Shown piece by piece: positions 17,764-26,578 of a stretch of 64,000 bases of DNA (position 1 is the stretch's first letter; each line of letters opens with the position of its first letter). Below the pieces are notes generated by a model, which searched no databases, was not told the DNA's origin, and saw only the letters and a list, made by a program, of their open reading frames with translations. The stretch is from Sorangium aterium. GTDB lineage: Bacteria; Myxococcota_A; Polyangia; Polyangiales; Polyangiaceae. A program made the position numbers and the translations under genes. The DNA is taken from assembly GCF_028368935.1 (NCBI RefSeq), contig NZ_JAQNDK010000002.1, forward strand, positions 2,418,001 through 2,482,000, written 5' to 3'.

Positions 17764-18054
17764 CGCCGGCGACCAGGATAGAGCGTGGCGGCGGCGGGCT
17801 CAAGCGACCCCGCCGGAGGGGCGCGCGAGGCGGGGCCGGGGAAGACGAGGAACCAGGCCGACCGGGCCGCGCGCGCCACAGAGCGAGTGTCGGCCTTGGC
17901 CGAAATTGCAGCTTCATTGTCTTTTGGGACAGACGCGCCGTCTGGTACCCACTGGCGACGCGGCCGCGGGCCGTCTGCGGGCTCGGGCGCTGCGCCGCCG
18001 TGACGGCGCTTCGTGACGTCCCGAGCCAGGCCCAAGCAAACCCGGGAGGAGCCA

Positions 18055-18687
18055 ATGAATGCGATCGAGCTACCCGAGATTCCGGACAGCAACCTTTGCG
18101 CCGAGGCGACCGAGCACGCCAGGGCCGTCAGCGCCCCGTTCCTCTTCAACCATGTGGCGCGCACGTACGTCTTCGGCGACGCGCTGGGGCAGCTCCGGGG
18201 GCTGTCGTACGACCGTGAGCTGCTCTATCTGGCGTGTGTGTTCCACGACCTGGGCCTCACCGACTCGGCCCCCGTCGAGACGCGCTTCGAGGTCGAGGGG
18301 GCCGACGCGGCGAGGGCTTTCCTGGCCGCGCGCGGGGTCGGCGCGCGCGAGCAGGAGATCGTCTGGGATGCGATCGCCCTGCACACCACCGTCGTGATAC
18401 CCCAGCGAAAGCGCCCCGAGATCGCCCTCTGCCAGATGGGCGCGGCCATCGACGTCGGTTACGCGCCCCGGACGCTCCTGCCCGATGGGCTCGTCGAGGA
18501 GGCGCTCGGGCGCTATCCGCGGCTCGGCTTCAAGGAGGCGATGACCTCCGCGCTCTGCGGGCTGCTCCGCCGAAACGAGGCGGCGGCCACCTCGTCGGTC
18601 GTGGCCGACGTCGGCGAGCGCAGGCTCGACGGGTTTCGACCCATCCACTTCTGCGACGTCATCGCGGGCGCGGCGTTCGACGAGTAG
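18055..18687 (+). CDS. HD-domain hydrolase, cyanamide-hydratase-like
   Basis: This 210-residue protein starts at an ATG behind GGGAGGA. Conserved positions of the HD superfamily are visible: His33 in FNHVARTYVFG, the His64-Asp65 pair in LACVFHDLGLTD, and His110 in WDAIALHTT. The order, and the phrase LLYLACVFHDLGLT, match the cyanamide hydratase / DDI2-like branch, which binds a divalent metal. The substrate is not inferable. It is divergent from the AraC operon, with a 291-bp region between. Confidence 0.8.
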   Translation: MNAIELPEIPDSNLCAEATEHARAVSAPFLFNHVARTYVFGDALGQLRGLSYDRELLYLACVFHDLGLTDSAPVETRFEVEGADAARAFLAARGVGAREQEIVWDAIALHTTVVIPQRKRPEIALCQMGAAIDVGYAPRTLLPDGLVEEALGRYPRLGFKEAMTSALCGLLRRNEAAATSSVVADVGERRLDGFRPIHFCDVIAGAAFDE

Positions 18688-18710
18688 CGCTCGGAGGAGC
18701 CCAGAGAGCT

Positions 18711-20228
18711 TCAGAGAGCGAACAGAAAATCGACGAACGAGCGGGTCGCGCCGTCGAGGCCGAGGTACTTCTTGCCGGCGGCGGGCTCGATGACGAAGTA
18801 TTCGTCCTTGGCGTGGGCGCCAGAGCCGTGCCCGAGGCCGACGTGGCCGGCGGGGAGCTCGAGCGGCTTTCCAGTGAAAAGGTAGCCGGGCCAGGAGCCG
18901 CCGAGGCGCGGCCAGATCACCGGGTCGAGGCCCGCGGCCTTGTAGACGGCGAGCTCGGTCTGGATGGGCCGCGCCTCGAGCGCGGTGTCCGTCGGGTCGT
19001 AGCTTCCGATGTTCTTGATAACGATGTCCTTGTAGCCGCGCCTGTCGAGGTGCTTGCGCAGCTTGGCGAGCACGTCCTTGGCGGTCATGTCCGGCACCAG
19101 CCGGATATCCATCTTGGCGAAGGCGCGGTGCGGCAGGATGGTCTTCGAGCCCTCGCCGATGTAGCCGGCATAGAGGCCGTCGATGTTCACCGACGGGCGC
19201 GAGACGTACCGCTCGAGCATGGCGCGCTCGTCGAGGTCGTTCACCCACCTGTCGACCCCGAAGACCCTCTTCCAGTCGGCCTCGTCCCAGCGCGCCGCCA
19301 GGTCGTCGAGCAGCTTCTTTTGCTGGCTGGAGACCGGGCGAACGGCGTCGGTGAGCCCGTCGATCATCGGCTCGTTGCCGTCCGCCGAGACAAGCGTGCC
19401 GAGCGCCTGCACCAGCCGCCAGGCCGGGCTGTCGACGACCGCCTTCATGCTGGAGTGGATCTCCCCGTCGCGCGGGCCGCGCCCCCACGCCTTGCCGCTC
19501 GCCTCCAGCTCGACGTAGACGATGCCCTTCGCGCCCAGGACGACGTTGACCGTGCCCGACAGCGATTGGTCCGCCGCCGGCATCATCACGCCCTGACATT
19601 TCTCGAGCGCCTTCATCACCTCATCGTTCCACACCACCTGCGAGAAATGCGGCGAGCCGAGCTCCTCTTCCCCCTCGGCGACCACCACCAGGTTGACCGG
19701 CAGCTTCAGGCCGGCGGCGCGCACCGCGTGCAGCGCGGCCAGGAACGCCCCCTGCGGTCCCTTCTGGTTGACCGCGCCGCGCCCCACGATGACCTTGCCG
19801 ACGCCGGCCTTGTCGACCAGCCTGGCGGCGAAGGGCGGCGAGGACCACTCCTTCTCTTCCACCGGCTGTACGTCGTACATGAAGTAGAAGCCCATGGTCT
19901 GCTTCGCGCCGGCGTCGAGCGTCGCGAAGATGCCCGGGTGTCCGTCGGTCTTCATCTTCTTGACCGCTCCGAAGCCGGCTTCGCGCAGGAGATCCATCGT
20001 CAGGTCGCAGCACTCGGCGATGCCGACGTTCTGCGCCGAGATCGACGGCTGCTGGATCCAGCGCTGGATGCGCTCGATCGACTGCCTCCGCTGCTCGGTG
20101 ATCTTGTCGTATACCGGGGAAAGGTCGACGGCCTTGCCACTCGCGCCCCTGGCGAGGCGGGGAAACGAGGCGAGCAGTCCGGAGGCCGCGGCGCCGGCGA
20201 TGAAGGTGCGGCGATCGATGTCCAGCAT
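18711..20228 (-). CDS. Tat-exported M20-family peptidase homologue with altered metal ligands
   Basis: This 505-residue protein has a twin-arginine signal (IDRRTFIAGAAAS) and the M20 (ArgE/DapE/carboxypeptidase) fold. The expected H-x-D site reads M117-Y118-D119 in YFMYDVQPV, and the bridging Asp region reads GRGAVNQKGP with Asn154. The acidic patch AEGEEELGS (near 185-191) and the late His in GAHAKDEY (near 475) are kept. The middle holds the lid/dimerisation domain. Loss of two canonical metal ligands suggests different metal use, or binding without classical hydrolysis. The start is the only one that gives a full Tat signal. Confidence 0.82.
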   Translation of the reverse strand: MLDIDRRTFIAGAAASGLLASFPRLARGASGKAVDLSPVYDKITEQRRQSIERIQRWIQQPSISAQNVGIAECCDLTMDLLREAGFGAVKKMKTDGHPGIFATLDAGAKQTMGFYFMYDVQPVEEKEWSSPPFAARLVDKAGVGKVIVGRGAVNQKGPQGAFLAALHAVRAAGLKLPVNLVVVAEGEEELGSPHFSQVVWNDEVMKALEKCQGVMMPAADQSLSGTVNVVLGAKGIVYVELEASGKAWGRGPRDGEIHSSMKAVVDSPAWRLVQALGTLVSADGNEPMIDGLTDAVRPVSSQQKKLLDDLAARWDEADWKRVFGVDRWVNDLDERAMLERYVSRPSVNIDGLYAGYIGEGSKTILPHRAFAKMDIRLVPDMTAKDVLAKLRKHLDRRGYKDIVIKNIGSYDPTDTALEARPIQTELAVYKAAGLDPVIWPRLGGSWPGYLFTGKPLELPAGHVGLGHGSGAHAKDEYFVIEPAAGKKYLGLDGATRSFVDFLFAL

Positions 20229-20305
20229 GGCGCGCAGCTTAAAGCGCGTCGGCCGGGAACGGTCCTCCCCCCGCTTTCATGGACACCCTCGTTGCGCGGC
20301 GGGGA

Positions 20306-20572
20306 TCAGCGTCTGATCTCTTCGTCCCCGTCTTCTGGAGGCGGAGAGCGCTCGCCCGCGGCGACCTGGAGCTCGCGGACGATCGAGAGGAGCGCTGGAC
20401 AGCAGAAGCGCTCGACCACGGAGCCGTCGGGCGCGAGCTCGAAGCTCGGCGGGTCGCCGTGCACCGGGCAAGCCACGTCGGCGTACCTCGACTCGAGATC
20501 TTTCAGGACGCTCTCGTCGACCTCGCGGACCTCGCCGCTCGCAGCCGCCCCCTCGTTCCCGTAAGTTGACAT
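20306..20572 (-). CDS. small Cys-containing hypothetical protein
   Basis: This 88-residue protein (MSTYGNEGAAASGEV...) has a core YADVACPVHGDPPSFELAPDG followed by SVVERFCCPALLSIV. The C-x2-H and CC motifs could form a small metal site, with an amphipathic helix between. It is highly acidic at the C-terminus. It lies 77 bases upstream of the M20 gene on the same strand. The start at ATG 20572 lacks a clear ribosome site. Function unknown. Confidence 0.55.
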   Translation of the reverse strand: MSTYGNEGAAASGEVREVDESVLKDLESRYADVACPVHGDPPSFELAPDGSVVERFCCPALLSIVRELQVAAGERSPPPEDGDEEIRR

Positions 20573-20953
20573 GCGGCGCACGGTAGCAGGAACGGCGCCG
20601 CGCCTCTCACGGTGCACGGGACCCAGGCGACCTCTGCCATCGATGCAGGGACGCCAGCGCCCACCGGCCTCGACCATCGAGGCGCCGCGACCAGAGCGGC
20701 TGCCCGAAATCAAGAGGACAAAATAGCAGCGCCGCCGGGCGCCTCGGGGGATTAGGCGGAGGCCGCCGGCGGAGCTGGTCCCCGATTAAGCATCCTCCGT
20801 ACCAAGTACACCCTTCGGAAAATCCCCTACTTATGTCTCGGGCGCCGATCGGGCGGGTTTCGATTCTGCGAGGAGCCGGCTTGCACGGTTGCAGGATCGC
20901 GACGTCGCTCGCCCTCTTCCGTGACCGCCCCGTCGCCGGCTAGCGTCGGCGAC
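20573..20953. other. 381-bp divergent region
   Basis: This lies between the small Cys protein and the prolyl oligopeptidase. An AT-richer segment at about 20785-20835 probably carries promoter elements. No gene, palindrome or RNA is recognised. Confidence 0.4.
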
Positions 20954-23203
20954 ATGAACCGCCTGCGCACCACCTCCGCCGTCACCCTGGCGCTGCCGCT
21001 GCTCGCAGCGTGCAGCGCCCCCGCGTCGAGGCCGCTGGACAAGCCGGCCGCGTCCCCGGCCGCTGCGACCTCGCCCCACGCCGCGCCGGAGGCGCCCCCC
21101 GGGCCGGGGCGGCTTCGTTATCCGGCGACCGCGAAGCGGCCCGTGGCGAGCGAGTACCATGGCACCCGGGTCGTCGACGACTACCAGTGGCTGGAGGACG
21201 CGAGCTCCCCCGAGGTGGAGCGCTGGGTCGCCGAGCAGAACCAGCTCTCGCGCTCCTACCTCGACGCCATGCCGGCGCGCGGCGCCATCCGGGCGCGCGT
21301 GCAGGAGATCCTGTCGGCGACCTCCGCGAACCACTACGCGCTCGACGAGGCCGGCGGGCAGATCTTCGCGCTCAAGAACCAGCCGCCGAAGCAGCAGCCT
21401 TTCCTCGTCGTCCTGAGCTCCGTGAACGACCCCGCCTCCGCGCGGACCCTCGTCGATCCAGAGGTCATCGACCCGAAAGGGCACACGACCATCGACTGGT
21501 TCGTCCCTTCGCGCGACGGCAAGAAGGTGGCTGTCTCCCTGTCCGAAGGCGGCACCGAGAGCGGCACCGTGCGCGTCTACGACGTGGCGACAGGCAAGGA
21601 GACGGGCGACACCGTCCCTTACGCGAACAGCGGCACCGCGGGCGGCAGCCTGGCGTGGACAGGCGACGGCAAGGGGTTTTACTACACCAGGCACCCTCGG
21701 CCCGGGGAGCGCCCGCCAGAGGACATGGGCTTCTTTCAGCAGATCTATTTCCACAAGCTCGGTACGCCGGACAAGGACGACAAGTACGCGCTCGGCAAGG
21801 AATTCCCCCGCATCGCCGAGGTGGAGCTCACGACGAGCGAGAGCGGCAAGCTCGTGCTCGCCAGCGTGCAGAACGGGGATGGAGGCGAGTACTGGCACTA
21901 TCTCCTCGACGCTTCGGGCAAGTGGACGCGCTTCGCCGACCTGCCCGACAAGGTCATCCGGGTCGTGTTCGGCGCCGACGACCGGCTCTACCTCCTGTCG
22001 CGCAAGGACGCGCCGCGCGGCAAGGTGCTGCGCCTCTCGCCGGGCAAGCTGGACCTCGCCAGGGCGGAGCTCGTCGTGCCCGAGAGCGAGGCGGTGATCC
22101 AGGACTTCTTGCCCACGACAGGGCGGCTCTACGTCCGCGATCTGCTCGGCGGCCCGTCGCAGGTCCGCGTCTTCGATCTGAAGGGCAAGGCGCTCGGGAC
22201 GGTGCCGATCCCGCAGGTCTCCTCGGTGCGGCAGCTCGTGCGTACGCAAGGCGACGACATGCTCTTTCGCGGCGTGAGCTACACCGAGCCGGCGGCCTGG
22301 TTCGCGTACTCGGCCAGGGACGGCAAGGTGGCGAAGACGCCGCTCGCGATGACGGCCCCTGTCTCCTATGCCGACGTCGACGTCGCCCGGGAGGCGTGCA
22401 CATCGAAGGATGGGACCAAGGTTCCCATGAGCATCCTGCGCCGGAAGGGCACACCCCTCGACGGGACCGCGCCGGCGCTCCTCACGGGATACGGCGGCTA
22501 CGGGACGAGCATGGCTCCCGGGTTCAACCCGCTCTGGCGGTTGTGGTTTGACCAGGGAGGGGTGGTCGCGATCGCCAACCTGCGCGGCGGCGGCGAGTTC
22601 GGGGAGGCGTGGCACCGCGGCGGCAACCTCACGAGGAAGCAGAACGTCTTCGACGACTTCGCGGCGTGCGCGCAGCACCTCGTCGACGAGCGGATCACGA
22701 GCCCACTGCGCCTCGCCATCCTCGGCGGCTCGAACGGCGGTCTGCTGATGGGAGCGCAGCTCACGCAGCACCCGGAGATGGTCAAGGCGGTGGTGTCGCA
22801 CGTCGGCATCTACGACATGCTCCGGGTGGAGCTCACGCCGAACGGGGCGTTCAACGTGACGGAGTTCGGCACGGTGAAGGATCCCGAGCAGTTCAAGGCG
22901 CTCCATGCCTACTCGCCGTATCACCACGTCGAGGCGGGCACCGCGTATCCGGCGATCCTGTTCCTGACCGGCGCGAACGACCCGCGGGTGGATCCATGGC
23001 ACTCGCGGAAGATGGCGGCGCGGCTGCAGGCGGCCTCGTCGGGCTCGGCGCCCATCCTGCTCCGGGCGAGCGGCTCGACGGGCCACGGGGCCGGGACGCC
23101 GCTCTCGGAGGAGATCGAGCAGCAAGCCGACGTGTTCGCGTTCCTCTTCAAGGAGCTCGGCCTCGACGCCCCGCCGGCCAAGGGGGACGCGGCGCCCCGG
23201 TGA
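20954..23203 (+). CDS. lipoprotein prolyl oligopeptidase (S9 family)
   Basis: This 749-residue peptidase has a signal peptide and lipobox (LPLLAACSA), an Ala/Pro linker, then the S9A arrangement. A short N-terminal catalytic-domain segment (RVVDDYQWLED) is followed by a seven-bladed propeller (roughly 115-450) and the alpha/beta-hydrolase domain. The catalytic triad is intact: Ser593 in GGSNGG, Asp676 in GANDPRVDP, His711 in STGHGAG. The TGYGGYG and RGGGEFGEAWH motifs are typical. It cleaves small proline-containing peptides, here at the cell surface or periplasm. The start at ATG 20954 gives the signal peptide directly; an upstream frame start at 20921 adds nothing. Confidence 0.9.
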   Translation: MNRLRTTSAVTLALPLLAACSAPASRPLDKPAASPAAATSPHAAPEAPPGPGRLRYPATAKRPVASEYHGTRVVDDYQWLEDASSPEVERWVAEQNQLSRSYLDAMPARGAIRARVQEILSATSANHYALDEAGGQIFALKNQPPKQQPFLVVLSSVNDPASARTLVDPEVIDPKGHTTIDWFVPSRDGKKVAVSLSEGGTESGTVRVYDVATGKETGDTVPYANSGTAGGSLAWTGDGKGFYYTRHPRPGERPPEDMGFFQQIYFHKLGTPDKDDKYALGKEFPRIAEVELTTSESGKLVLASVQNGDGGEYWHYLLDASGKWTRFADLPDKVIRVVFGADDRLYLLSRKDAPRGKVLRLSPGKLDLARAELVVPESEAVIQDFLPTTGRLYVRDLLGGPSQVRVFDLKGKALGTVPIPQVSSVRQLVRTQGDDMLFRGVSYTEPAAWFAYSARDGKVAKTPLAMTAPVSYADVDVAREACTSKDGTKVPMSILRRKGTPLDGTAPALLTGYGGYGTSMAPGFNPLWRLWFDQGGVVAIANLRGGGEFGEAWHRGGNLTRKQNVFDDFAACAQHLVDERITSPLRLAILGGSNGGLLMGAQLTQHPEMVKAVVSHVGIYDMLRVELTPNGAFNVTEFGTVKDPEQFKALHAYSPYHHVEAGTAYPAILFLTGANDPRVDPWHSRKMAARLQAASSGSAPILLRASGSTGHGAGTPLSEEIEQQADVFAFLFKELGLDAPPAKGDAAPR

Positions 23204-23221
23204 TGAAAGGTGATGGAACGG

Positions 23222-23254
23222 CCGCGGCCGCCCCCGCCCGGGGCGCGGCCGCGG
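23222..23254. terminator. GC hairpin between convergent genes
   Basis: CCGCGGCCG and CGGCCGCGG form a 9-bp perfect inverted repeat with an inner CCCC/GGGG pair. It sits between the oligopeptidase stop and the stop of the opposing protease gene, without a T-tract. Confidence 0.55.
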
Positions 23255-23276
23255 TTCGCTCGCTGCGCGTCTCCCT

Positions 23277-24638
23277 CTACCAGCTGGTGAAGTAGGCCCA
23301 CGCCTCGTTTCCGGCGGAGGCCTGGAAGCAGTATCCGCCGTTCCGCTTCGCGGGCAGGGTGATGTTGCCGCCGTTGCACGTCACGCTCGTGCCGTTGACC
23401 GCGAACGTGCGGCCGCCCGCGAAGTTGCCGCAGTTGGCGCCGCTCAGGCTCGCCGTGGTCTCGAAGCAGCGCGCGCCGGTGCCGAGGTTGCCCGAGCTGT
23501 AGCTCGCGCTCGAGTACACGGTGGGGCCCGTGCACAGGCTGCTGCACGGCGCCGTCCCGGTGCTGGGCTGGCAGACGCCGGCCACGCAGCTCAGGCTCGT
23601 GCAGTCCGCGCCGGTGACGCACGCCTTGCCGTTCGCGCAGTCGGCCGTGCACGTGCCGCCGCAGTCGACGTCCGTCTCGGTGCCGTTCTTGACGCCGTCG
23701 GTGCAGGTCGGCGCGGTGCCGCCGTTGATCACGCTCACGCCGAGGCCCTGGAGCCACGTCGTCACCGGGTAGCGCGCCGCGGTGTCGAGCCGCGTGTGCC
23801 AGTTGGTCTGCGAGGGAGCCGGGCCGCTCCAGCCGGACGGGAACGTGTAATAGGCGTTGACGCCCACGACCACGAGGTCGGTCGCGCTCTGGCGATAGAG
23901 CGGGCCGCCCGAGTCGCCGGGGCACAGGCTGGCATAGCTGGTGCTGCTGGCATAACCCGGCGTGAGCACGTACGCCGCCGCGACGTCGTTGATCGTGGGG
24001 CCGGAGACGTACGAGCCAGGGTGATCCAGGATCGAGGCAGGCGCCGCGTTGAGGTTCTGGAGCTTGAACAGGCCGCCGCCCCCGCCGCTGGGGTCCTCGC
24101 AGCCATAGCCGGTCGCCACGACGGGATCGCCCACCGCGACCGGCGCCCCGTCCACCACGGCCGCCGGGATCGTCGGCGAGAGCTCGTTGACGACGACCAC
24201 CGCGAGGTCGGGCGCGTTCCCCGGGTTGAGGACGTTGACCCCGCAATCGTTCGCTCCCCCCGCCAGCGCGGCGGCGCAGACCTCGAGCCACTTCGGGTGG
24301 ATGTATGTCTGCTGGATCGTCAGGTTGACGTACGGCGAGATCGGGGGCGTGTTGTCGGCGCTGACCGAGTAGGAGCCGCCCGGCCCGTAGCCCGCAGCCA
24401 CGGTGGCGGCGTATTCGTCGTCCACGCAGTGAGCCGCGGTGAGGAAGTGACGCGGTCCGACCTTCGCCGCGGTGCAGCCCGGGCCGAGGACCGTCGATGG
24501 ATACTGCGATTCGAGCGCCGGCTGCCCGCCGATCAGCGCGTCGTCCGCCGCGCCAATCTGCTCGGAGGTCTCGTCGTAGCCCTCCACGCTGCAGGCGACC
24601 AAGCACAATGAGAGCAAAGCATATACAGGTGCGCGCAC
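23277..24638 (-). CDS. trypsin-like serine protease lipoprotein with Cys module and C-terminal beta domain
   Basis: Translation probably starts at GTG 24638, nine bases after AGGAG; the in-frame ATG at 24692 lacks this site. The product has 453 residues. It has a lipobox (SLCLVACS), a short propeptide, and then an IGG-type N-terminus of the S1 domain. The triad is His70 (LTAAHC), Asp144 (PDLAVV) and Ser243 (CPGDSGGP). A six-Cys myxobacterial module (CTDGVKNGTETDVDCGGTC...) follows the protease domain. The last ~90 residues form a separate Cys-bonded beta domain ending WAYFTSW, possibly a surface-binding domain. A secreted or surface-bound predatory or degradative protease is a reasonable inference. 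Confidence 0.88.
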   Translation of the reverse strand: MRAPVYALLSLCLVACSVEGYDETSEQIGAADDALIGGQPALESQYPSTVLGPGCTAAKVGPRHFLTAAHCVDDEYAATVAAGYGPGGSYSVSADNTPPISPYVNLTIQQTYIHPKWLEVCAAALAGGANDCGVNVLNPGNAPDLAVVVVNELSPTIPAAVVDGAPVAVGDPVVATGYGCEDPSGGGGGLFKLQNLNAAPASILDHPGSYVSGPTINDVAAAYVLTPGYASSTSYASLCPGDSGGPLYRQSATDLVVVGVNAYYTFPSGWSGPAPSQTNWHTRLDTAARYPVTTWLQGLGVSVINGGTAPTCTDGVKNGTETDVDCGGTCTADCANGKACVTGADCTSLSCVAGVCQPSTGTAPCSSLCTGPTVYSSASYSSGNLGTGARCFETTASLSGANCGNFAGGRTFAVNGTSVTCNGGNITLPAKRNGGYCFQASAGNEAWAYFTSW

Positions 24639-25066
24639 TGGTTGCTTCTCCTGTCGCCCCGAGTGTCTCGACGCCCCGCGCCCCCGCGTCATATCGGTGC
24701 GACGGGCAGTGTTTATGGCGACGGTTGGCGCCCTTCCAACTCGAATGCATCATGGACCTCATGCAAGGCGTGCATGCCGTCGCCAGATCGCCACGACCGC
24801 GTCGCAGGAGCCAGGGGCCGGAGGCCAGCCGAAGGAGCGCCGCCCGCGCCCCCGCGGTTCGCCGCGCCGGCCATGGCGCCCCGGCGCCTCCACGGCCGCG
24901 ATCCCGGGTCGGGCGGGGCGCGCCGCCCGCTCACAGCGGTGAATTCTGAACCGATTAAGTCTTCTGCTCGCGCGCCGGCCTTGCGCTGCACGGGACGCGG
25001 CGCGGCCTGAACCTCACCGACCCGCCGTTCTCCATCTGGTTGACGGCGCCGTAGCCGGACGAGCGC
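24639..25066. other. 428-bp region with no recognised gene
   Basis: This lies upstream of the protease and downstream of the PAS-STAS gene stop. An AT-richer patch near 24940-24975 is the only visible feature. Open frames here lack coding character. Confidence 0.4.
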
Positions 25067-26128
25067 TCACCGCCTGCGGGAGGGAGCCTCTCCAGGGGGC
25101 AGCGCCGCCGGCCGATGCGCCGCTCCCCGTTCGCCTCGCTCGGGCGCGCGCGCCGCGACCGCCGCGCTCCGCTGCGCCGCCCCGCGGCGCGCGGCGAGGG
25201 CCCGGGTCAGCCCCTCGGCCAGCGTCGCCGCGGTGTCGAGGCCGCCGAGGTCGACGCCGAGCTCGACGAGCGTCTGCGCCAGCGCGGGCGAGACGCCCAC
25301 CAGGGTGCAGGACGCGCCGAGGAGCCGCGCTGCGGACGCCGCCCCGACGAGCTGCGCGGCGGCCCGGGCGTCGAGCGCCGGCACGCCGGTGATGTCGAGC
25401 AGCACCTGCGCCGCCTGCTGCGCGGCGATCGCCTCGAGCAGGCGCTCGAGGAGCGCGCTGGCCCGCGCGTCGTCGATCATGCCCACGATGGGGAGGCAGA
25501 GCACGCCGTCCGCGACGCGGATCACCGGGACGCTCATCGCCTGGATCGCGTCCCGCTGCGCCGCGATCACCCGCACCGTCTCTTCGAGCTCCCGGTTCCG
25601 CGCCTCCAGCGACGCCTGGAGCGCCCGCTGCTCCTCGATCAGGGCCTCGTATTTGTGCTGGATATCGGCCGCCTCCGGGACGGCGAACTGAAACAGCACG
25701 CCCTCGAAGCCGTCCCGTGCGTCGGGCACCGGCACGCCGAAGGAGCAGACCCACACCGCTCCGCCCGCCTTGCCCGTGAGGTCATCGACGAGATCGGTGT
25801 CGTAGCTGATCGGCGGGATCGCGACCTCCTCGCCGCGAAAGAACCGCTCGACGTGCGGCATGATGCCGTTCTCGACGAGCTGCCGGTCCTCCAGCATGTT
25901 GTAGTTCATTTGCAAGAAAACCTCGGCTGGGGCCCGCCAGAGCGCTTCCCAGCCGGGATTGACGGCGTGGGTCCTGCCGACGGGGTGGTGGATCGACACG
26001 CTGAAGCAGCGCGCCGCCATCAGCGCGCGCCATCTGCGTGCGTCCGCCCGCAGCGATTCCATTTCCTGCTCCATCGCCTCCAGGCGGCGAGCCAGCTGAG
26101 CGCTACCGTCGTCCCCCTCGTATCCCAT
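25067..26128 (-). CDS. PAS-STAS regulator (RsbR-like)
   Basis: This 353-residue cytoplasmic protein has a short N-terminal coiled coil (about 10-40) and a PAS-like sensor domain (about 40-160: FSVSIHHPVGRTHAVNPGWEAL ... FGVPVPDARDGFEGVLFQFAVPE). A coiled linker (165-200) precedes the STAS domain (about 205-310: MSVPVIRVADGVLCLPIVGMID, AQVLLDITGVPALD). This is the RsbR architecture of myxobacterial stressosome-like proteins. The first phosphorylatable Thr (DITG) is kept, while the position of the second reads ALDARAA instead of VDT. The tail is Arg/Ala-rich. It probably senses a signal and acts through an STAS kinase or phosphatase encoded elsewhere. Confidence 0.85.
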   Translation of the reverse strand: MGYEGDDGSAQLARRLEAMEQEMESLRADARRWRALMAARCFSVSIHHPVGRTHAVNPGWEALWRAPAEVFLQMNYNMLEDRQLVENGIMPHVERFFRGEEVAIPPISYDTDLVDDLTGKAGGAVWVCSFGVPVPDARDGFEGVLFQFAVPEAADIQHKYEALIEEQRALQASLEARNRELEETVRVIAAQRDAIQAMSVPVIRVADGVLCLPIVGMIDDARASALLERLLEAIAAQQAAQVLLDITGVPALDARAAAQLVGAASAARLLGASCTLVGVSPALAQTLVELGVDLGGLDTAATLAEGLTRALAARRGAAQRSAAVAARAPERGERGAAHRPAALPPGEAPSRRR

Positions 26129-26436
26129 ATGCCCGAGTGTTCCCCGAGCGGCGCCGCGCTGTCCAGCGCCGCATCGGGCGAACGGGCGAACGCTGCGCGG
26201 CCGGCGGCAGCGAGGGCGGGTTCCTGTTGCGCGATCGCCGCCTCGTCCAGGGGCTCACCGCGAGCGGTGAACATCGGACCGGTCGCGGCGGAACCGTGCT
26301 GTCGTCGGAAGATGAAGGAGGACCGACAGGTACGTGAGCGTGCGCCCCGCGGCGCCTCACCTGCTGATCAGCCCTTCTCCGGCGAGGGGACGGCTGGCGA
26401 GGGCGCCATCGGTCTTTGCCAGCTTCGAGGAGGCAC
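26129..26436. other. 308-bp divergent region
   Basis: This lies between the PAS-STAS gene start and the quinone-oxidoreductase stub. No gene, palindrome or RNA is recognised. Confidence 0.35.
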
Positions 26437-26520
26437 ATGAAGGCGAGCGTGTACACGGAATACGGCCCACCGGACGTTCTTCAGCTCGAAGAGGTCGATA
26501 TTCCTCCCGCCTTCATCTAG
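26437..26520 (+). pseudogene. 27-codon N-terminal stub of a quinone oxidoreductase (MDR family)
   Basis: An ATG behind GAGGAGGCAC starts MKASVYTEYGPPDVLQLEEV followed by DIPPAFI and a TAG. MKA-x-x-x-x-x-G-P-P-x-V-L-x-L-x-E-V is the hallmark N-terminus of zinc-type alcohol dehydrogenase/NADPH:quinone reductases, normally about 320 residues. The ribosome site is intact but the gene ends after one strand. It lies 58 bases upstream of the transglutaminase gene. It is the 5' end of a gene lost by deletion. Confidence 0.75.
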
Positions 26521-26578
26521 AGATCTCCGGGCAGACGACACCGTCTCCCCGGACGGTTCACCTCGTGGAGAACGAACG

